Source: Ktedonobacterales bacterium (lineage in GTDB: Bacteria; Chloroflexota; Ktedonobacteria; Ktedonobacterales; DATBGS01). From it: a stretch of DNA of 64,000 nt. Numbering within the stretch: position 1 is the stretch's first letter; every line of letters starts with the position of its first letter. The stretch is taken from positions 40,313 to 104,312 of the forward strand of contig DATBHW010000022.1 in assembly GCA_036557285.1 (NCBI GenBank). Direction: 5' to 3'. Both the position numbers and the translations under genes were made by a program. The notes beneath the pieces were generated by a model, which was not told the DNA's origin, searched no databases, and was given only the letters and a program-made list of their open reading frames with translations. Of this stretch, positions 1 through 9,242 are shown one piece after another.

Positions 1-1112
1 AGCACGATCAACAGTCCCAACCCGATGAGGGTAAAGGAAACCGATGACCCCTTGCCGGTTTCGTTGCTCTGTGCCGTCTGAATGGTCAGGACGGCTGTTG
101 CCGTTCCAGGTATGTCTTGCAGGTCAATGGCCTGGACCTGCATATGATATTGTCCCACTTTAGCATAACTGTGGGTGGTGGTACCGGCGGTGGTTGTTTG
201 TTTTGGCGTCTGGTCGCCAAAGTCCCAGATATACTTTGTAATCGCATCACCAGCGTTCACCTGCACCTGCGATGCGTCAAAGGCAATCGTCTGCCCAGGC
301 CGGGCTGTGGTGGTTGAGACTTGAAGGTGTACCTGGGGGATCGAGACCGCGACGGTAACAGGTACGACGGCGGTGCTTTCCGCGCTGCGGCTGTCGGTGA
401 CGATCAGCGTGACCAGCGCCCGGCCAGGGATCGTGAAGGCGTGGGTTACACGCGGCCCCAGACCGTCTGGCGTGGCGTCTCCAAAGTTCCATTCATAGGA
501 GAGCGTTGAGCCGACCAGTGCTTTTGAGCCGCTGGCATCGAAGGTGACGGTATCGTTGATCGCTACCAGCGATTTATCTGCGGTGGCTTTGGCAATGGGT
601 GGCGTGCTGAAGGGTTGAGCAAGCACCGTGATGGTGGCGCTGTCGAAATCCACCCAACTCTTGGTCACGCTGTCATAGGTGGTGACGCGAATCGCAAAGG
701 CGCCAGCGCGTTGAAAGGTATGCTTTGGCTCTGCGCCAGAGGCGAAAGAGCTTCCATCGCCAAAATCCCAGCGGAATTGGATGCTGCTTTTCGTTGGAGC
801 GTTGGGTACGCTTGAGAGGTCTTCGGTGAAGGCGATGCTTTGGGCGCGGTAATAAGCCCCAGGAAAGAAGCCAACCGGCTGGTTCGGGTCGGAGCCTGGG
901 GTGATTGGTGTCGGGATGGCTGGATCAGTATTGGCGATCATCGTAGGCGTGTTTGCCAGGCCGCAGGCGCGCGCGAGCGGCGTATTTCCGAGAAGCATCG
1001 GCGCGCCCAATGCCAGCGTCAGGGCCAGGATGCTGGAAATGCTCAGAATGAGAGCTATGGAGAGGAGCGGCGCAAATAGCCGCCGCCATGCCGGATAGAC
1101 CTGCTCAGGCAT
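1..1112 (-). CDS. PKD-domain surface protein (3' end cut by window edge)
   Basis: An open frame runs from an ATG at 1112 to the left edge without a stop (370 residues seen). It starts with a basic stretch and a hydrophobic helix (about residues 12-38), which looks like a signal anchor. Three PKD-like beta-sandwich repeats follow, each with the hallmark W/Y-x-FGD motif: RWDFGDG, YEWNFGD and YIWDFGD. A second hydrophobic segment begins just before the edge (FTLIGLGLLIV), so the protein is probably membrane-tethered with the PKD domains outside. PKD domains usually mediate protein or carbohydrate contacts at the cell surface. No catalytic domain is visible in the part present. The substrate is unknown. 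Confidence 0.85.
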   Translation of the reverse strand, partial: MPEQVYPAWRRLFAPLLSIALILSISSILALTLALGAPMLLGNTPLARACGLANTPTMIANTDPAIPTPITPGSDPNQPVGFFPGAYYRAQSIAFTEDLSSVPNAPTKSSIQFRWDFGDGSSFASGAEPKHTFQRAGAFAIRVTTYDSVTKSWVDFDSATITVLAQPFSTPPIAKATADKSLVAINDTVTFDASGSKALVGSTLSYEWNFGDATPDGLGPRVTHAFTIPGRALVTLIVTDSRSAESTAVVPVTVAVSIPQVHLQVSTTTARPGQTIAFDASQVQVNAGDAITKYIWDFGDQTPKQTTTAGTTTHSYAKVGQYHMQVQAIDLQDIPGTATAVLTIQTAQSNETGKGSSVSFTLIGLGLLIV

Positions 1113-1272
1113 GAGCGCCACCTCCGTTGATATAAACAGTTTCTACGCCTGCCGCGCCCGTCAGCGCAGTAAGCCTGGAAACCGATTCGCCGAAATACTC
1201 CTCTGTGTATAACGAAGGGCGCGGCTGTTGGCATCACACACAGGACTTCAGGGCTGCTCTCTCTGCCTGAAA

Positions 1273-1332
1273 ACAAACAGGAGGGCGAGCGCGTGCGGGA
1301 AGAGGGCCGCACGCGCTCGCCCTCCTGTTTGT
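1273..1332 (-). terminator. Strong hairpin terminator
   Basis: A perfect 26-bp inverted repeat (1273-1298 and 1307-1332) with an 8-nt loop lies 31 bp beyond the stop of the leftward nucleotidyltransferase gene. The end of the arm is T-rich on the minus strand (CTGTTTGT), so an intrinsic terminator for that gene is the simplest reading. Confidence 0.8.
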
Positions 1333-1363
1333 CAGGCGCGCTGTGGCTTGCGGATGGTATTAC

Positions 1364-3856
1364 TCAATGTTGTAAGCCGCTGACTACCCGCGCGTATTTG
1401 TCTGCCAGGGCTTGAGCGGAATCGCGCGAGCGCGACTCGGCCAGAACGTGGAAGAGAGGCCGATCAGCGTCGGGCAAGACCAGTACCCATTCTTCGCCCA
1501 GGTCGATCTTGATGCCATCAATGGGCTTCTGGCGGCGCTCTCGATATTGTTCGCTCAGGATACGCATCACCCGGCCCTTGTATTCCCAGGGGCAGGCGAC
1601 TTTGGTGCGAATCAGATAATAGGGCGGCAGGTCATCTACGACCTCGGAGAGCTTGACATCATAGGTTGCCAGCAGTTCCAGTATTTTGGCGACAGCCAGC
1701 ATGCCGTCAAAAGCCGGTTGCAGAGCCGGAATGACAAAGCCGCCATCACCGTCGCCAACCAGCACCACGTTATCCCGCGCTGCGGCGCTCATCAGGGCGT
1801 GCGACATGACTTTAGTAGGCAATAGCTGCCCGCCGTTGCGCTGGGCCACCTGCTCGATGGCGCTGGGCACTGTCACCGGGGCAGAGACGATGCCCCCCTG
1901 CTCTGATCGGGTCATCAGATCGGTAAAGGAGGCCAGCAGCCTGCCGCCGTCCAACACGCGCCCGCGATTATCAACGACATAGATGCGCTCGCCGCCGGTA
2001 TCCAGTCGCACGCCCAGATCGGCATTGAGCGTGGAGGTGATCGAGGCCAGGACGGTCATATCGCGCTCAAACTCTTCGGCTGTGCGCGAGAACTTGGCCT
2101 CGTCGCGGCTGGAGTTGAGAGCGATCACGTCGCAGCCCAGCGTGTTGAAAATGGGTGGCAGCACCAGCACGCTGCTGCCATGCCCGTAATCAACGACAAT
2201 ACGATAGCCACGCTTTTGGGTGGTCTCGGCATTGACGACATTGAGGAAGCCGGTTGTGTAGCGTTTGATGACCTCTGGCGCGTATTGGATGATGCCAATA
2301 TCATCCAGATAGACGCGGCGGAAATCCTCGCGGAAAAAGAGATTCTCGATCTTGCGCTCGGTGGGCTTGTTAATATCCAGCCCATGCTGGTCGAAGAATT
2401 TGATGTCCAGTACACGCGGGTCGTAAGGCGAGAGGCGAATATGCACACCGCCCGCCGCGTTGGTGGTGCGCACGTAATAGCGCGCGACTGGCACCGGCAC
2501 TGATTCCAGGTCGTTTACGTGGCAGCCCGCTGAGGGTAAGCCAGAGATGACCGCACGCTTGATCATGCGCGGCGTGCGATGGGCGTCGCGGTTCACGCAG
2601 ACCCAGGAACCCTTGGGCAAAATCGCGCCGTAGGCTGCGCCGAGCTTGGCGGCGAACTCCGGCGTAATGTCAACGTTCACCAGGCCGGTGACGCCATAGC
2701 GCCCGAAGAGGCCGCGCCGCCCCTGCGAACCCCAGATCACGCTCGACGTGACGACGGCCCCGGTTTCAATCTCTTTGTTCGGCCAGATTTTGACGCCTGG
2801 CTGAATGATCGAGCTTTCCTGAATGACCGAGTTATCCCCGACAACCGCCCCCTCAAACATCACTGCCTTGCTCTTGACGCTGGTGGATGAGCCAACGATG
2901 GCCCCGCGCAATTCAGCCCGCTCGCCAACATAGGAATTGTTCCAGACGATGCTGCGGTCCACCTGAGCGCGGTCATCTATGATGCTGTAATGCCCAATGC
3001 TGCTGGGGCCGTGAATGATGACGCCGCTTTTGATCTTGCAGTCGTGGCCCAGGAAAAGCGGGCCATAAAGCTGCGCATCCGGCGCAATTTCGACGCCTTC
3101 TTCGGCCCAGATACCGCCCCCCAGGTCTTTACCTGGAATCTGGACCTGCACCTGTCCCTGCAAGACATCGCCGTTGGCTTTCATGTACTCGCCCAGATTG
3201 CCAACATCGCACCAGTAGCCCTGTGCAATATAGCCATAGAGGGGATCGCCATTCTTCAGCATCAGAGGGAAAAGTTCCTGGCTGAAGTCGAAGGGCTTGC
3301 CTTTCTCGAAATACGAGAAAATCTTGGGGTCCAGCACATAGACGCCCGTATTGATGGTATCGCTGAAGACTTCGCCCCAGCTTGGCTTCTCCAGAAACTG
3401 CGTGATGTGTCCTTCATCATTGGTGATGATGACGCCATATTCAAGCGGATTGGAGACATGCGCCAGGGTCAGCGTTGCCAGCGCCTTCTTCTCAAGGTGG
3501 TAGTCAATAATATCAGTGAGGTTGAAGTCCGTCAGCGCATCGCCGCTGATGACGATGAACGGCTCGTCGAGCAGTTCTTCGGCATTTTTGACGCTGCCCG
3601 CTGTACCCAGAGGCACTTCTTCACGCGAGTAAGCGATATTCATGCCGAACTGAGAGCCGTCCCCAAAATAATCTTCAATATTGTTCGCCAGATATTGGAC
3701 CGTGACGACCACATCCGTAATGCCGTGTGCTTTCAGCAGATGGAGAATATGCTCCATTACTGGCCTGCCCACAATCGGCACCATTGGCTTGGGCCTTGCC
3801 ACGGTTAACGGGCGCAGGCGAGATCCCTCGCCGCCGGCCATCACGACCGCTTTCAT
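1364..3856 (-). CDS. Mannose-1-phosphate guanylyltransferase / phosphomannomutase-like fusion
   Basis: 830 residues. The N-terminus is a sugar-phosphate nucleotidyltransferase ([11 protein letters not shown] signature, [10 protein letters not shown], residues about 1-240). It is followed by a left-handed beta-helix of hexapeptide repeats (about 250-380) and a C-terminal phosphoglucomutase/phosphomannomutase-like region (about 385-830). In related fusions the enzyme makes NDP-sugars for cell-wall or exopolysaccharide synthesis. The expected mutase Ser-phosphate loop is not obvious; the stretch near [17 protein letters not shown] occupies that position, so the mutase half may be degenerate. I chose the ATG at 3856 because AAAGGAGG sits 7 nt upstream; an ATG 21 bp further out has no such site. 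The sugar specificity cannot be read from the sequence. Confidence 0.88.
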   Translation of the reverse strand: MKAVVMAGGEGSRLRPLTVARPKPMVPIVGRPVMEHILHLLKAHGITDVVVTVQYLANNIEDYFGDGSQFGMNIAYSREEVPLGTAGSVKNAEELLDEPFIVISGDALTDFNLTDIIDYHLEKKALATLTLAHVSNPLEYGVIITNDEGHITQFLEKPSWGEVFSDTINTGVYVLDPKIFSYFEKGKPFDFSQELFPLMLKNGDPLYGYIAQGYWCDVGNLGEYMKANGDVLQGQVQVQIPGKDLGGGIWAEEGVEIAPDAQLYGPLFLGHDCKIKSGVIIHGPSSIGHYSIIDDRAQVDRSIVWNNSYVGERAELRGAIVGSSTSVKSKAVMFEGAVVGDNSVIQESSIIQPGVKIWPNKEIETGAVVTSSVIWGSQGRRGLFGRYGVTGLVNVDITPEFAAKLGAAYGAILPKGSWVCVNRDAHRTPRMIKRAVISGLPSAGCHVNDLESVPVPVARYYVRTTNAAGGVHIRLSPYDPRVLDIKFFDQHGLDINKPTERKIENLFFREDFRRVYLDDIGIIQYAPEVIKRYTTGFLNVVNAETTQKRGYRIVVDYGHGSSVLVLPPIFNTLGCDVIALNSSRDEAKFSRTAEEFERDMTVLASITSTLNADLGVRLDTGGERIYVVDNRGRVLDGGRLLASFTDLMTRSEQGGIVSAPVTVPSAIEQVAQRNGGQLLPTKVMSHALMSAAARDNVVLVGDGDGGFVIPALQPAFDGMLAVAKILELLATYDVKLSEVVDDLPPYYLIRTKVACPWEYKGRVMRILSEQYRERRQKPIDGIKIDLGEEWVLVLPDADRPLFHVLAESRSRDSAQALADKYARVVSGLQH

Positions 3857-3978
3857 CGCGCTTCCTCCTTTGGACATAGTGAACCTATGGACATGGTAAA
3901 CTTACGAGCGTCAGCAGGGCAGAAAAGTGTAAGCGCGGCACACTCTGCAATGCCGCGCTATGCCAGGTTATGAATAGT

Positions 3979-4007
3979 ATTGTACACTGCCTCTCCTGAC
4001 GACGCAA
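3979..4007 (-). promoter_or_regulatory. Sigma-70-type promoter for the nucleotidyltransferase gene
   Basis: On the minus strand TTGCGT (4002-4007) and TACAAT (3979-3984) are 17 nt apart, giving a leader of roughly 115 nt. Inside the leader is a perfect 9-bp hairpin (3932-3940 with 3951-3959) of unknown function. Confidence 0.5.
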
Positions 4008-4028
4008 GAAGGGAGAAGCCAGGGGTGT

Positions 4029-4742
4029 TCAGGCGAGGTGCACGAGGTGCGCTCCGCCCTCTACTGCTCGCGCCACTGGTCTGAGCAGCCCACGCGCCAG
4101 AGTGACAATCAAAGCAGCCAGCAGCCCGACAATGGCGCCGCCGATAATGTCCAGTGGGTAATGCACCCCGACATAAACCCGCGCGTATCCGATAGCGATT
4201 GCCATCGCTAGCCCAACCGCCGCCAGCAGACCCGTTTTCCAGCGCAGCCCGGAAACCACTGGCCCGCCGACGCCCTGTGGGCGGTTCATGGACTGTGGCA
4301 GAACTGGCGGCGCGGCTCTACGAAAGGTCATGAAGAAACGGATGAGCAAGATGCCCGCGATGGCAAAACTCGCGGCGGTGTGGTCGCTGGGGAACGAGGC
4401 GTCTGCCGAGTGTGTAATCAAGGGCGTGAAGTGAAAGGAGATAAAAGGGCGCGGCTCAGGCAGCAGCGCGCCCAGGGCTATATTCAACAAGAGCGCCAGC
4501 ACGAAGGCTGCTATCGTCCAGACGACGGCTTCACGACTTATGCTGCGCTCAGCCCTGGCGGCGGAACTTTTGCCGCCGGGAGTCCACCACAGGAAGATAA
4601 TCAAGAGTCCAAACAGATAGATCACATCATTTGCCAGGATCGGCATGAGGGTGTCCAGCAGCGCGGTATGCCCGGCTGGAGCATGGATAGTTGTGAACAA
4701 AGCGCCGTTGAAGCTGAGCAGGTCTTGAATGAAGGTTTGCAT
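4029..4742 (-). CDS. PAP2-family membrane phosphatase
   Basis: 237 residues with about five or six hydrophobic segments. The three phosphatase motifs of the PAP2 superfamily are visible: a PEPRPF stretch for motif 1, FPSDHTA for motif 2 and the ARVYVGVHYPLDIIGG block for motif 3 with its catalytic His. Such enzymes dephosphorylate lipid phosphates, for example undecaprenyl diphosphate (BcrC type) or phosphatidic acid. BcrC-like recycling of undecaprenyl diphosphate is likely but not proven. The gene stands alone; a GAGG site lies upstream of the start. Confidence 0.85.
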   Translation of the reverse strand: MQTFIQDLLSFNGALFTTIHAPAGHTALLDTLMPILANDVIYLFGLLIIFLWWTPGGKSSAARAERSISREAVVWTIAAFVLALLLNIALGALLPEPRPFISFHFTPLITHSADASFPSDHTAASFAIAGILLIRFFMTFRRAAPPVLPQSMNRPQGVGGPVVSGLRWKTGLLAAVGLAMAIAIGYARVYVGVHYPLDIIGGAIVGLLAALIVTLARGLLRPVARAVEGGAHLVHLA

Positions 4743-4840
4743 GGATTGCGATTACCTCAATATTTAACAATTGGTTTACCTTATTTTAACATGGGAGGGA
4801 AGCAGGTGTCTCTGCTTCAGATGCCACTGCTGAACAAAGC

Positions 4841-4872
4841 CGGGGCAGCTTCTCAGGCGAGAAACTGCCCCG
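4841..4872 (-). terminator. Terminator of the DUF1611-epimerase operon
   Basis: A 14-bp stem (4841-4854 with 4859-4872) with a 4-nt loop. The single mismatch on the plus strand becomes a G-U pair in minus-strand RNA, and GCTTTGTT follows. It lies 56 bp past the epimerase stop codon. Confidence 0.65.
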
Positions 4873-4900
4873 ATTGTTTTAACGGTATGTTGCTGGTTGC

Positions 4901-4933
4901 CACTTGCAGCGCCACCTTCCGGGCGGCGCTAGA
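4901..4933. repeat. Short degenerate copy of the palindromic repeat
   Basis: CACTTGCAGCGCC and GGCGGCGCTAG flank a short centre, matching the core of the dispersed palindrome seen at 7.9, 11.8, 24.0, 25.7, 26.9, 30.0 and 39.2 kb. It overlaps the end of the epimerase gene, whose TAG stop is the TAG of the repeat core TAGCGCC read on the minus strand. Confidence 0.6.
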
Positions 4934-5960
4934 GCGAGTGTATAGCCGGAGTTGGTAAGACTCCCAATCCTGGTCCGGCGGGCAATACCAGCTTGCCCGT
5001 CTCGACCTGTACACCCTGATAGGGGTCGTTATCAACCAGGAGATGCCCGTCTAGATCGGCGTAGTCAACGAGCGGGCTGAGGTGCGCAGCAGCGGTAATA
5101 GCCAGCGAACTCTCGATCATGCAGCCCAGCATAATCTGCAAATGGTGGGCGCGAGCGGCATGAATCATCTTGAGCGCCTGCCTGATGCCGCCGCATTTCA
5201 TCAGCTTGATGTTAATCCCATCAACGCAGCCCACCACGCGCGGAATATCTTCGAGCGTCACGCAGCTTTCATCGGCAAAGATAGGCAGAGGACTGTGTTC
5301 GCGCAGCAGGCGCAGCCCCTCCAGATCGCTTGGCGGCAACGGCTGTTCAACGAACTCAATCTGATACGGCTCCAACGCCTCGATCAGTTTAATGGCTTCT
5401 TTCAACGTCCAGCCTGTGTTGGCATCAACGCGAATAGTGGCGTTTGAGACATCCCGAATGGCTTTGATGCAATCTAAGTCCTGGCGCGAACCCAGCTTGA
5501 CCTTGAGGATCGGGAAATCTTTGGCCTGCTCGGCTTTACGAGCCATCTCTGCGGGTGTATCCAGCCCAATCGTAAAAGAGGTGCAGGGTGTCTTCGCCGG
5601 ATTCACGCCGAGCAGCTTATAGACCGGCACGCCCAGCAGCTTGCCGACCAGATCGTACAGCGCCATATCTACGGCGGCTCTGGCAGCGGCGTTGCGATGG
5701 ATAACGTTCTCCAGCCCGGTGAGTATTTCTTCCAGCGCAAATGGATCATCCCCTAGATGCTCCGCATATGTAGCCAGACAGGCAAGAACGGTCTCTTGAT
5801 TTTCGCCGTAGAAAGACGAAGGGGCGGCTTCGCCAAGCCCGACCTGGCCCGGACCATGGAGATGTACGACGACCTGCTGCGTGAAATGCTGCACGCCCCG
5901 CGAGATGCGAAACGGCTCGGTCAGCTTCAAGCTCATGAGGGCGGTTTCGAGTTTGAGCAT
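4929..5960 (-). CDS. Dipeptide epimerase (L-Ala-D/L-Glu epimerase type), enolase superfamily
   Basis: 343 residues with the enolase-superfamily two-domain layout. The catalytic and metal ligands are in place: the KVKLG lysine, RVDANTGW, EFVEQPL, FADES, and the second catalytic lysine in NIKLMKCGG. The DLDGH stretch near the C-terminus resembles the specificity loop of dipeptide epimerases. These enzymes epimerise the Ala-Glu dipeptide released from murein peptides. I chose the ATG at 5960, with GGGGGA upstream and good agreement with family N-termini; an in-frame ATG at 5990 would overlap the upstream stop as ATGA. The neighbour is a DUF1611 gene, a common pairing that suggests joint peptide recycling. 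Confidence 0.85.
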   Translation of the reverse strand: MLKLETALMSLKLTEPFRISRGVQHFTQQVVVHLHGPGQVGLGEAAPSSFYGENQETVLACLATYAEHLGDDPFALEEILTGLENVIHRNAAARAAVDMALYDLVGKLLGVPVYKLLGVNPAKTPCTSFTIGLDTPAEMARKAEQAKDFPILKVKLGSRQDLDCIKAIRDVSNATIRVDANTGWTLKEAIKLIEALEPYQIEFVEQPLPPSDLEGLRLLREHSPLPIFADESCVTLEDIPRVVGCVDGINIKLMKCGGIRQALKMIHAARAHHLQIMLGCMIESSLAITAAAHLSPLVDYADLDGHLLVDNDPYQGVQVETGKLVLPAGPGLGVLPTPAIHSL

Positions 5961-5986
5961 GGTCTTTTCCCCCATCAGTTTTTTTG

Positions 5987-7048
5987 TCATGAGGTTTTTG
6001 CCTGGTTTTTTGCCCGCTCTAAAAGGGCGTCAATCAGTTTGCCCGCGCCGAAGCGTACACAGTCGGTTGCTGGCAGCCCGGTTTCTGCTTCGGCCCGGCG
6101 CATCTCGTCGAGCGCGCTGGCCTCATCGAGTTCATACGTATTCAGCGCGATGCCCACCACTGGCGCGGCTCGCAGCCAGCCGATAGCCTGTTCGTAGATT
6201 TCAATCACGCGCGGCAGTGGCGGAATGGGAACGCTGTAAGATTTGATATGCGTCCTGCCCGGCTCATAGCAGAGGATCATCATATCGGGCATCGCCCCAT
6301 GCAGCAGCCCCAGCGTGACCGGCGAATAGGCCGGATGAATCAGAGAACCCTGGCCCTCGACGAAGACCCATTCGTATTCCTGGGTGAACTCCAGCGTCAG
6401 CGCCTCCACGCCGCCAGCAGTGAAGTCGCTGATCAAGCGATCCACCGGCACGCCCCGGCCAGAAATCATGATACCCGTCTGGCCGGTGGCGGCAAACCCC
6501 GACGAGAGGCCGCGCCGCTGCGCCTCGCGGTCCAGTTCCAACGCGGTGGTCATCTTGCCCACGTTGCAATCGCTTCCGGCCACATAGACGGTATGGCTCC
6601 CTGGGCGGTGTGGCGTGTACCTGGCGATCAGCATGGCGCGATCAGCCGGAGGGCGGCGCACATCCCAGATATGCGCGTGATGCCGCTCGGCTGCTTCGTG
6701 CAGTTCGGGGTCGTCATCCAGAAACTCGTGCAGGCCGCTGATGATGTGCAGGCCAGCGTTGAGCGCCTGCAACACCTGCCCCCGCCAGGGGTCCGGCAGC
6801 CGACCCCCAATGGGGGCGATACCGATCAAGAGGGTATCAGGCCGATACTTCAGGGCTTCGCCGACATCCCGCACGATGGGGATACCCGCCCCAACGCCGT
6901 TACCCAGCACCTGCGCGGTATCTTGCCCGGCTTTCGTGCTGTCCAGAACGGCAACGACCTGATCCTGCCCATAACGAATCATGCCTACCGCTGTTTTAGC
7001 GCCCTGCCAGTGAAAATGACCTTCGGCCAGGATTGCGATTCGGCGCAT
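5987..7048 (-). CDS. DUF1611 P-loop protein
   Basis: 353 residues. A Rossmann-like N-terminal part (about 1-130) precedes a P-loop part with Walker A-like GSDCNVGKMT near residue 160 and a later FVEGQGSLIHP segment. This matches the DUF1611 family (N-terminal plus C-terminal domains), whose biochemical role is not established to my knowledge. AGGAGG lies 11 nt before the ATG. It is the first gene of a two-gene operon with the dipeptide epimerase, so a role in dipeptide or amino-acid metabolism is inferred from context only. Confidence 0.82.
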   Translation of the reverse strand: MRRIAILAEGHFHWQGAKTAVGMIRYGQDQVVAVLDSTKAGQDTAQVLGNGVGAGIPIVRDVGEALKYRPDTLLIGIAPIGGRLPDPWRGQVLQALNAGLHIISGLHEFLDDDPELHEAAERHHAHIWDVRRPPADRAMLIARYTPHRPGSHTVYVAGSDCNVGKMTTALELDREAQRRGLSSGFAATGQTGIMISGRGVPVDRLISDFTAGGVEALTLEFTQEYEWVFVEGQGSLIHPAYSPVTLGLLHGAMPDMMILCYEPGRTHIKSYSVPIPPLPRVIEIYEQAIGWLRAAPVVGIALNTYELDEASALDEMRRAEAETGLPATDCVRFGAGKLIDALLERAKNQAKTS

Positions 7049-7147
7049 GGCCGCTTATTCCTCCTGTGTATCAAAGGACTGAAAGATGAGGAGCGAAGCG
7101 TTGCAGAGGAGCAGCATCTGCGTTCAATCGCTGCCCCCAACGCTGGC

Positions 7148-7156
7148 ATTATAGCA
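7148..7156 (-). promoter_or_regulatory. Extended -10 promoter for the DUF1611-epimerase operon
   Basis: On the minus strand TGCTATAAT (7148-7156) is a perfect extended -10 element about 100 bp upstream of the DUF1611 start. No convincing -35 hexamer is seen, which is usual for extended -10 promoters. Confidence 0.45.
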
Positions 7157-7302
7157 TGGTTTGCTGATCTGCTTGAGCATGGGGTAGTCTTCTCCCGGAA
7201 GGTGGTCTGGTCTTGAGGAGGAGTCTGCGTTTTTTTGCCGTCTGCTACCTGGATAAGCCGTCTAAGCTGCTGAGCTGTTTTCTGTAAAGGAGATGCAATG
7301 CG

Positions 7303-7857
7303 ATGCGCCAGCCTTACCAGCCCTTTGATATAGCCAGCTATGTTGAGCGTAGTCGCAATGGACCCTGTTTTATTTGCGAAATGCTCGCGGGGAACCCGCA
7401 GTATCGCCACCACATCATTTACGAGGATGCCGCTGCTGTAGCCTTTCTTAACAAGTACCCTATGTTGTATGGCTACACGCTGGTGGCCCCGAAAGCGCAT
7501 CGAGAGCAGGTGACAGGCGATTTCCCTTTGGATGAGTACCTTGGCCTCCAGCGAGTCATCTACCACGCTGCCGAAGCGATCAGGCAGGTTGTCCCAACCG
7601 AGCGGATGTACGTGCTTTCGTTGGGGAGCCAGCAAGGCAATCGGCACGTTCACTGGCATATCGCCCCGCTGCCTCCTGGTGTCCCGTATGAGGAGCAGCA
7701 ATTGGAGGCGCTCACGCTTTCGAGAGGAATACTTGAACTGCCTGATGAAGAGATGGCAGCCCTGGCAGAGCGCATTCGTCAGGCGCTGGCGATGAAAGGC
7801 GATCAGCAGCAGTTCATAGTCTATCATTATCTATCGCCCCGTGATCTTTGGTACTAG
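7303..7857 (+). CDS. HIT-family nucleotide hydrolase/transferase
   Basis: 184 residues. The HIT core is plain: FICEMLAGNP near the N-terminus, then YTLVAPKAHRE, and the histidine triad RHVHWHIAPLP near residue 115, with the central His as nucleophile. HIT proteins hydrolyse or transfer nucleotidyl groups (AMP-NH2, Ap4A or adenylylated intermediates). AAAGGAG lies 10 nt before the ATG. The C-terminal 50 residues are helical and charged and go beyond the minimal HIT fold. Substrate unknown. Confidence 0.88.
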   Translation: MRQPYQPFDIASYVERSRNGPCFICEMLAGNPQYRHHIIYEDAAAVAFLNKYPMLYGYTLVAPKAHREQVTGDFPLDEYLGLQRVIYHAAEAIRQVVPTERMYVLSLGSQQGNRHVHWHIAPLPPGVPYEEQQLEALTLSRGILELPDEEMAALAERIRQALAMKGDQQQFIVYHYLSPRDLWY

Positions 7858-7871
7858 TAAACATGGGATAC

Positions 7872-8027
7872 TGACAAGCGAGGCGTGCTACCTGTAGCGC
7901 CGCCTTCCAGGCGGCTCAACGCTGGCCTGCCGGTACGTTGGCATGAAGGGCAAGCGGTGGCTCTGGCGCAGCGGTGGCCGCCAAGATGGCGGCGCTACAA
8001 GTGGTGACTCCGATAGGTGGTGGAACC
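7872..8027. repeat. Composite palindromic repeat, copy B
   Basis: Starts with AAGCGAGGCGTGCTACCTG followed by TAGCGCCGCC, contains TTCCAGGCGGCTCAACGCTGG, and ends with GGCGGCGCTACAAGTGG and CGATAGGTGGTGGAACC. The same outer and inner modules recur at 26.9, 30.0 and 39.2 kb. Both ends carry inverted core sequence, so the whole can fold as a long imperfect hairpin. No gene is seen inside. Confidence 0.75.
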
Positions 8028-8043
8028 GTTATTTTTCGCTGCG

Positions 8044-8073
8044 TTGACGCGCCGCGTTTGTGCAGACTACAAT
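8044..8073 (+). promoter_or_regulatory. Promoter for selD
   Basis: TTGACG (8044-8049), an 18-nt spacer and TACAAT (8068-8073), about 65 bp ahead of the selD start. Confidence 0.55.
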
Positions 8074-8137
8074 CAAAGATGCCCAATGAAGAAATACGAG
8101 GAATCCCTCAGCATGGTCAAGAGTTTGGGAGGCTTTG

Positions 8138-9184
8138 ATGAGCACCGGCAGGCAGATTCGCCTTACGTCGCTCGCTAGCTGCGCTGGTTGAGCGTCTAAG
8201 ATGGGGCCTTCGGCCCTGGCGCACGTGCTGCGTCCACTCACCCAGGCGGTGGAACATAACCACCCCGATCTGCTCGTCGGCCTTGCCAGCATTGACGATG
8301 CGGCGGTTTATCGCTTGAACGATGAGCAGGCGGTGGTGAGTACGGCTGACTTTTTCCCACCCGTCGTAGATGATCCCTATGCGTTTGGCGCGATTGCCGC
8401 AGCCAACGCGATGAGCGATGTCTATGCGATGGGTGGTGAGGTGCTGTTTGCCCTCAATCTGGTGGCTTTTCCCGATACACTTGAGCCGGAGATTCTCAGC
8501 GAGATATTGCGCGGTGGGAGTGATAAAGTGGCCGAGGCGGGGGGCGTCATCGCTGGCGGGCATACGGTCACGGATAAAGAGCCGAAATATGGTCTGGCGG
8601 TGACTGGCGTAGTGCATCCGCAGCATATTCTTACGAAGGGTCACGCCAGGATTGGTGATGTCTTGATCTTGACGAAGCCGCTGGGAACCGGCGTCATTAC
8701 GACGGCTCACAAGCGCGATCAGGTTGATGACGCCGACCTTCAGGCGGCCATTGCCAGCATGACCAGACTGAACCGCGACGCCTCGCGCCTGCTGCGTGTG
8801 TCTGAAGTCCATGCCTGCACCGATATTTCCGGCTTTGGGCTGCTGGGCCACGCCTGGGAAATGTCGCTGCAAAGCGAGGGTGGCATGCGCTTTGAGTGGG
8901 CGGGCCTGCCCTGGCTGCCGGGGGCCAGGCGCTGCGCCGAAGCCGGCTGTGTGCCTGGCGGCACTGGCCGCAACGAAGAGTTTCTGAACGAGCATATCCG
9001 TCTGGCCGATGATCTGGGGGAGCCTGAGCGCAGCCTGCTCTTCGACCCGCAGACCTCCGGCGGCTTGCTCGCTGCCATCGAGTCAGCCGCCTGGCCGACG
9101 CTGCGCGAACGCTTTGAGGAAGCTGGCCTGCCCTGCTGGCTGATTGGCGAGGTGACGGCTGGCGCGGGTATCGAGGTGGTCTGA
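8138..9184 (+). CDS. selD: Selenophosphate synthase with in-frame UGA (selenocysteine)
   Basis: 348 residues if the TGA at 8189-8191 is read as selenocysteine. SelD uses ATP to make selenophosphate, the selenium donor for selenocysteine and 2-selenouridine. From the ATG at 8138, preceded by GGGAGG with 5-nt spacing, the frame reads LTSLASCAG, then TGA, then ASKMGPSALAHVL. In SelD this is the conserved catalytic Cys/Sec position (residue 18). Downstream come the DDAAVYRL metal-binding segment, the STADFFPP motif, AANAMSDVYAMGG and the AIRS-like C-terminal domain. A gene call starting at the ATG at 8201 would lose the active site. rnc follows 58 bp later, probably in the same transcript. Confidence 0.9.
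8202..8217 (+). promoter_or_regulatory. Candidate bacterial SECIS hairpin in selD
   Basis: GGGCC (8204-8208), a UUC loop and GGCCC (8212-8216) form a small hairpin 12 nt after the UGA. Bacterial SECIS elements lie directly downstream of the UGA inside the coding region, so position fits. The loop has no invariant sequence that would prove SelB binding. Confidence 0.4.
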
Positions 9185-9242
9185 GGGCTGGAGGCGCTTG
9201 CCAATCTGAGAGACATCAACCTGGGAGAGAGGAACGCTCTGC

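Noticed and set aside
8201..9184. selD starting at the ATG at 8201
   Set aside because: It removes the active-site segment; the frame continues upstream through a TGA at the Sec position to an ATG with a good Shine-Dalgarno.
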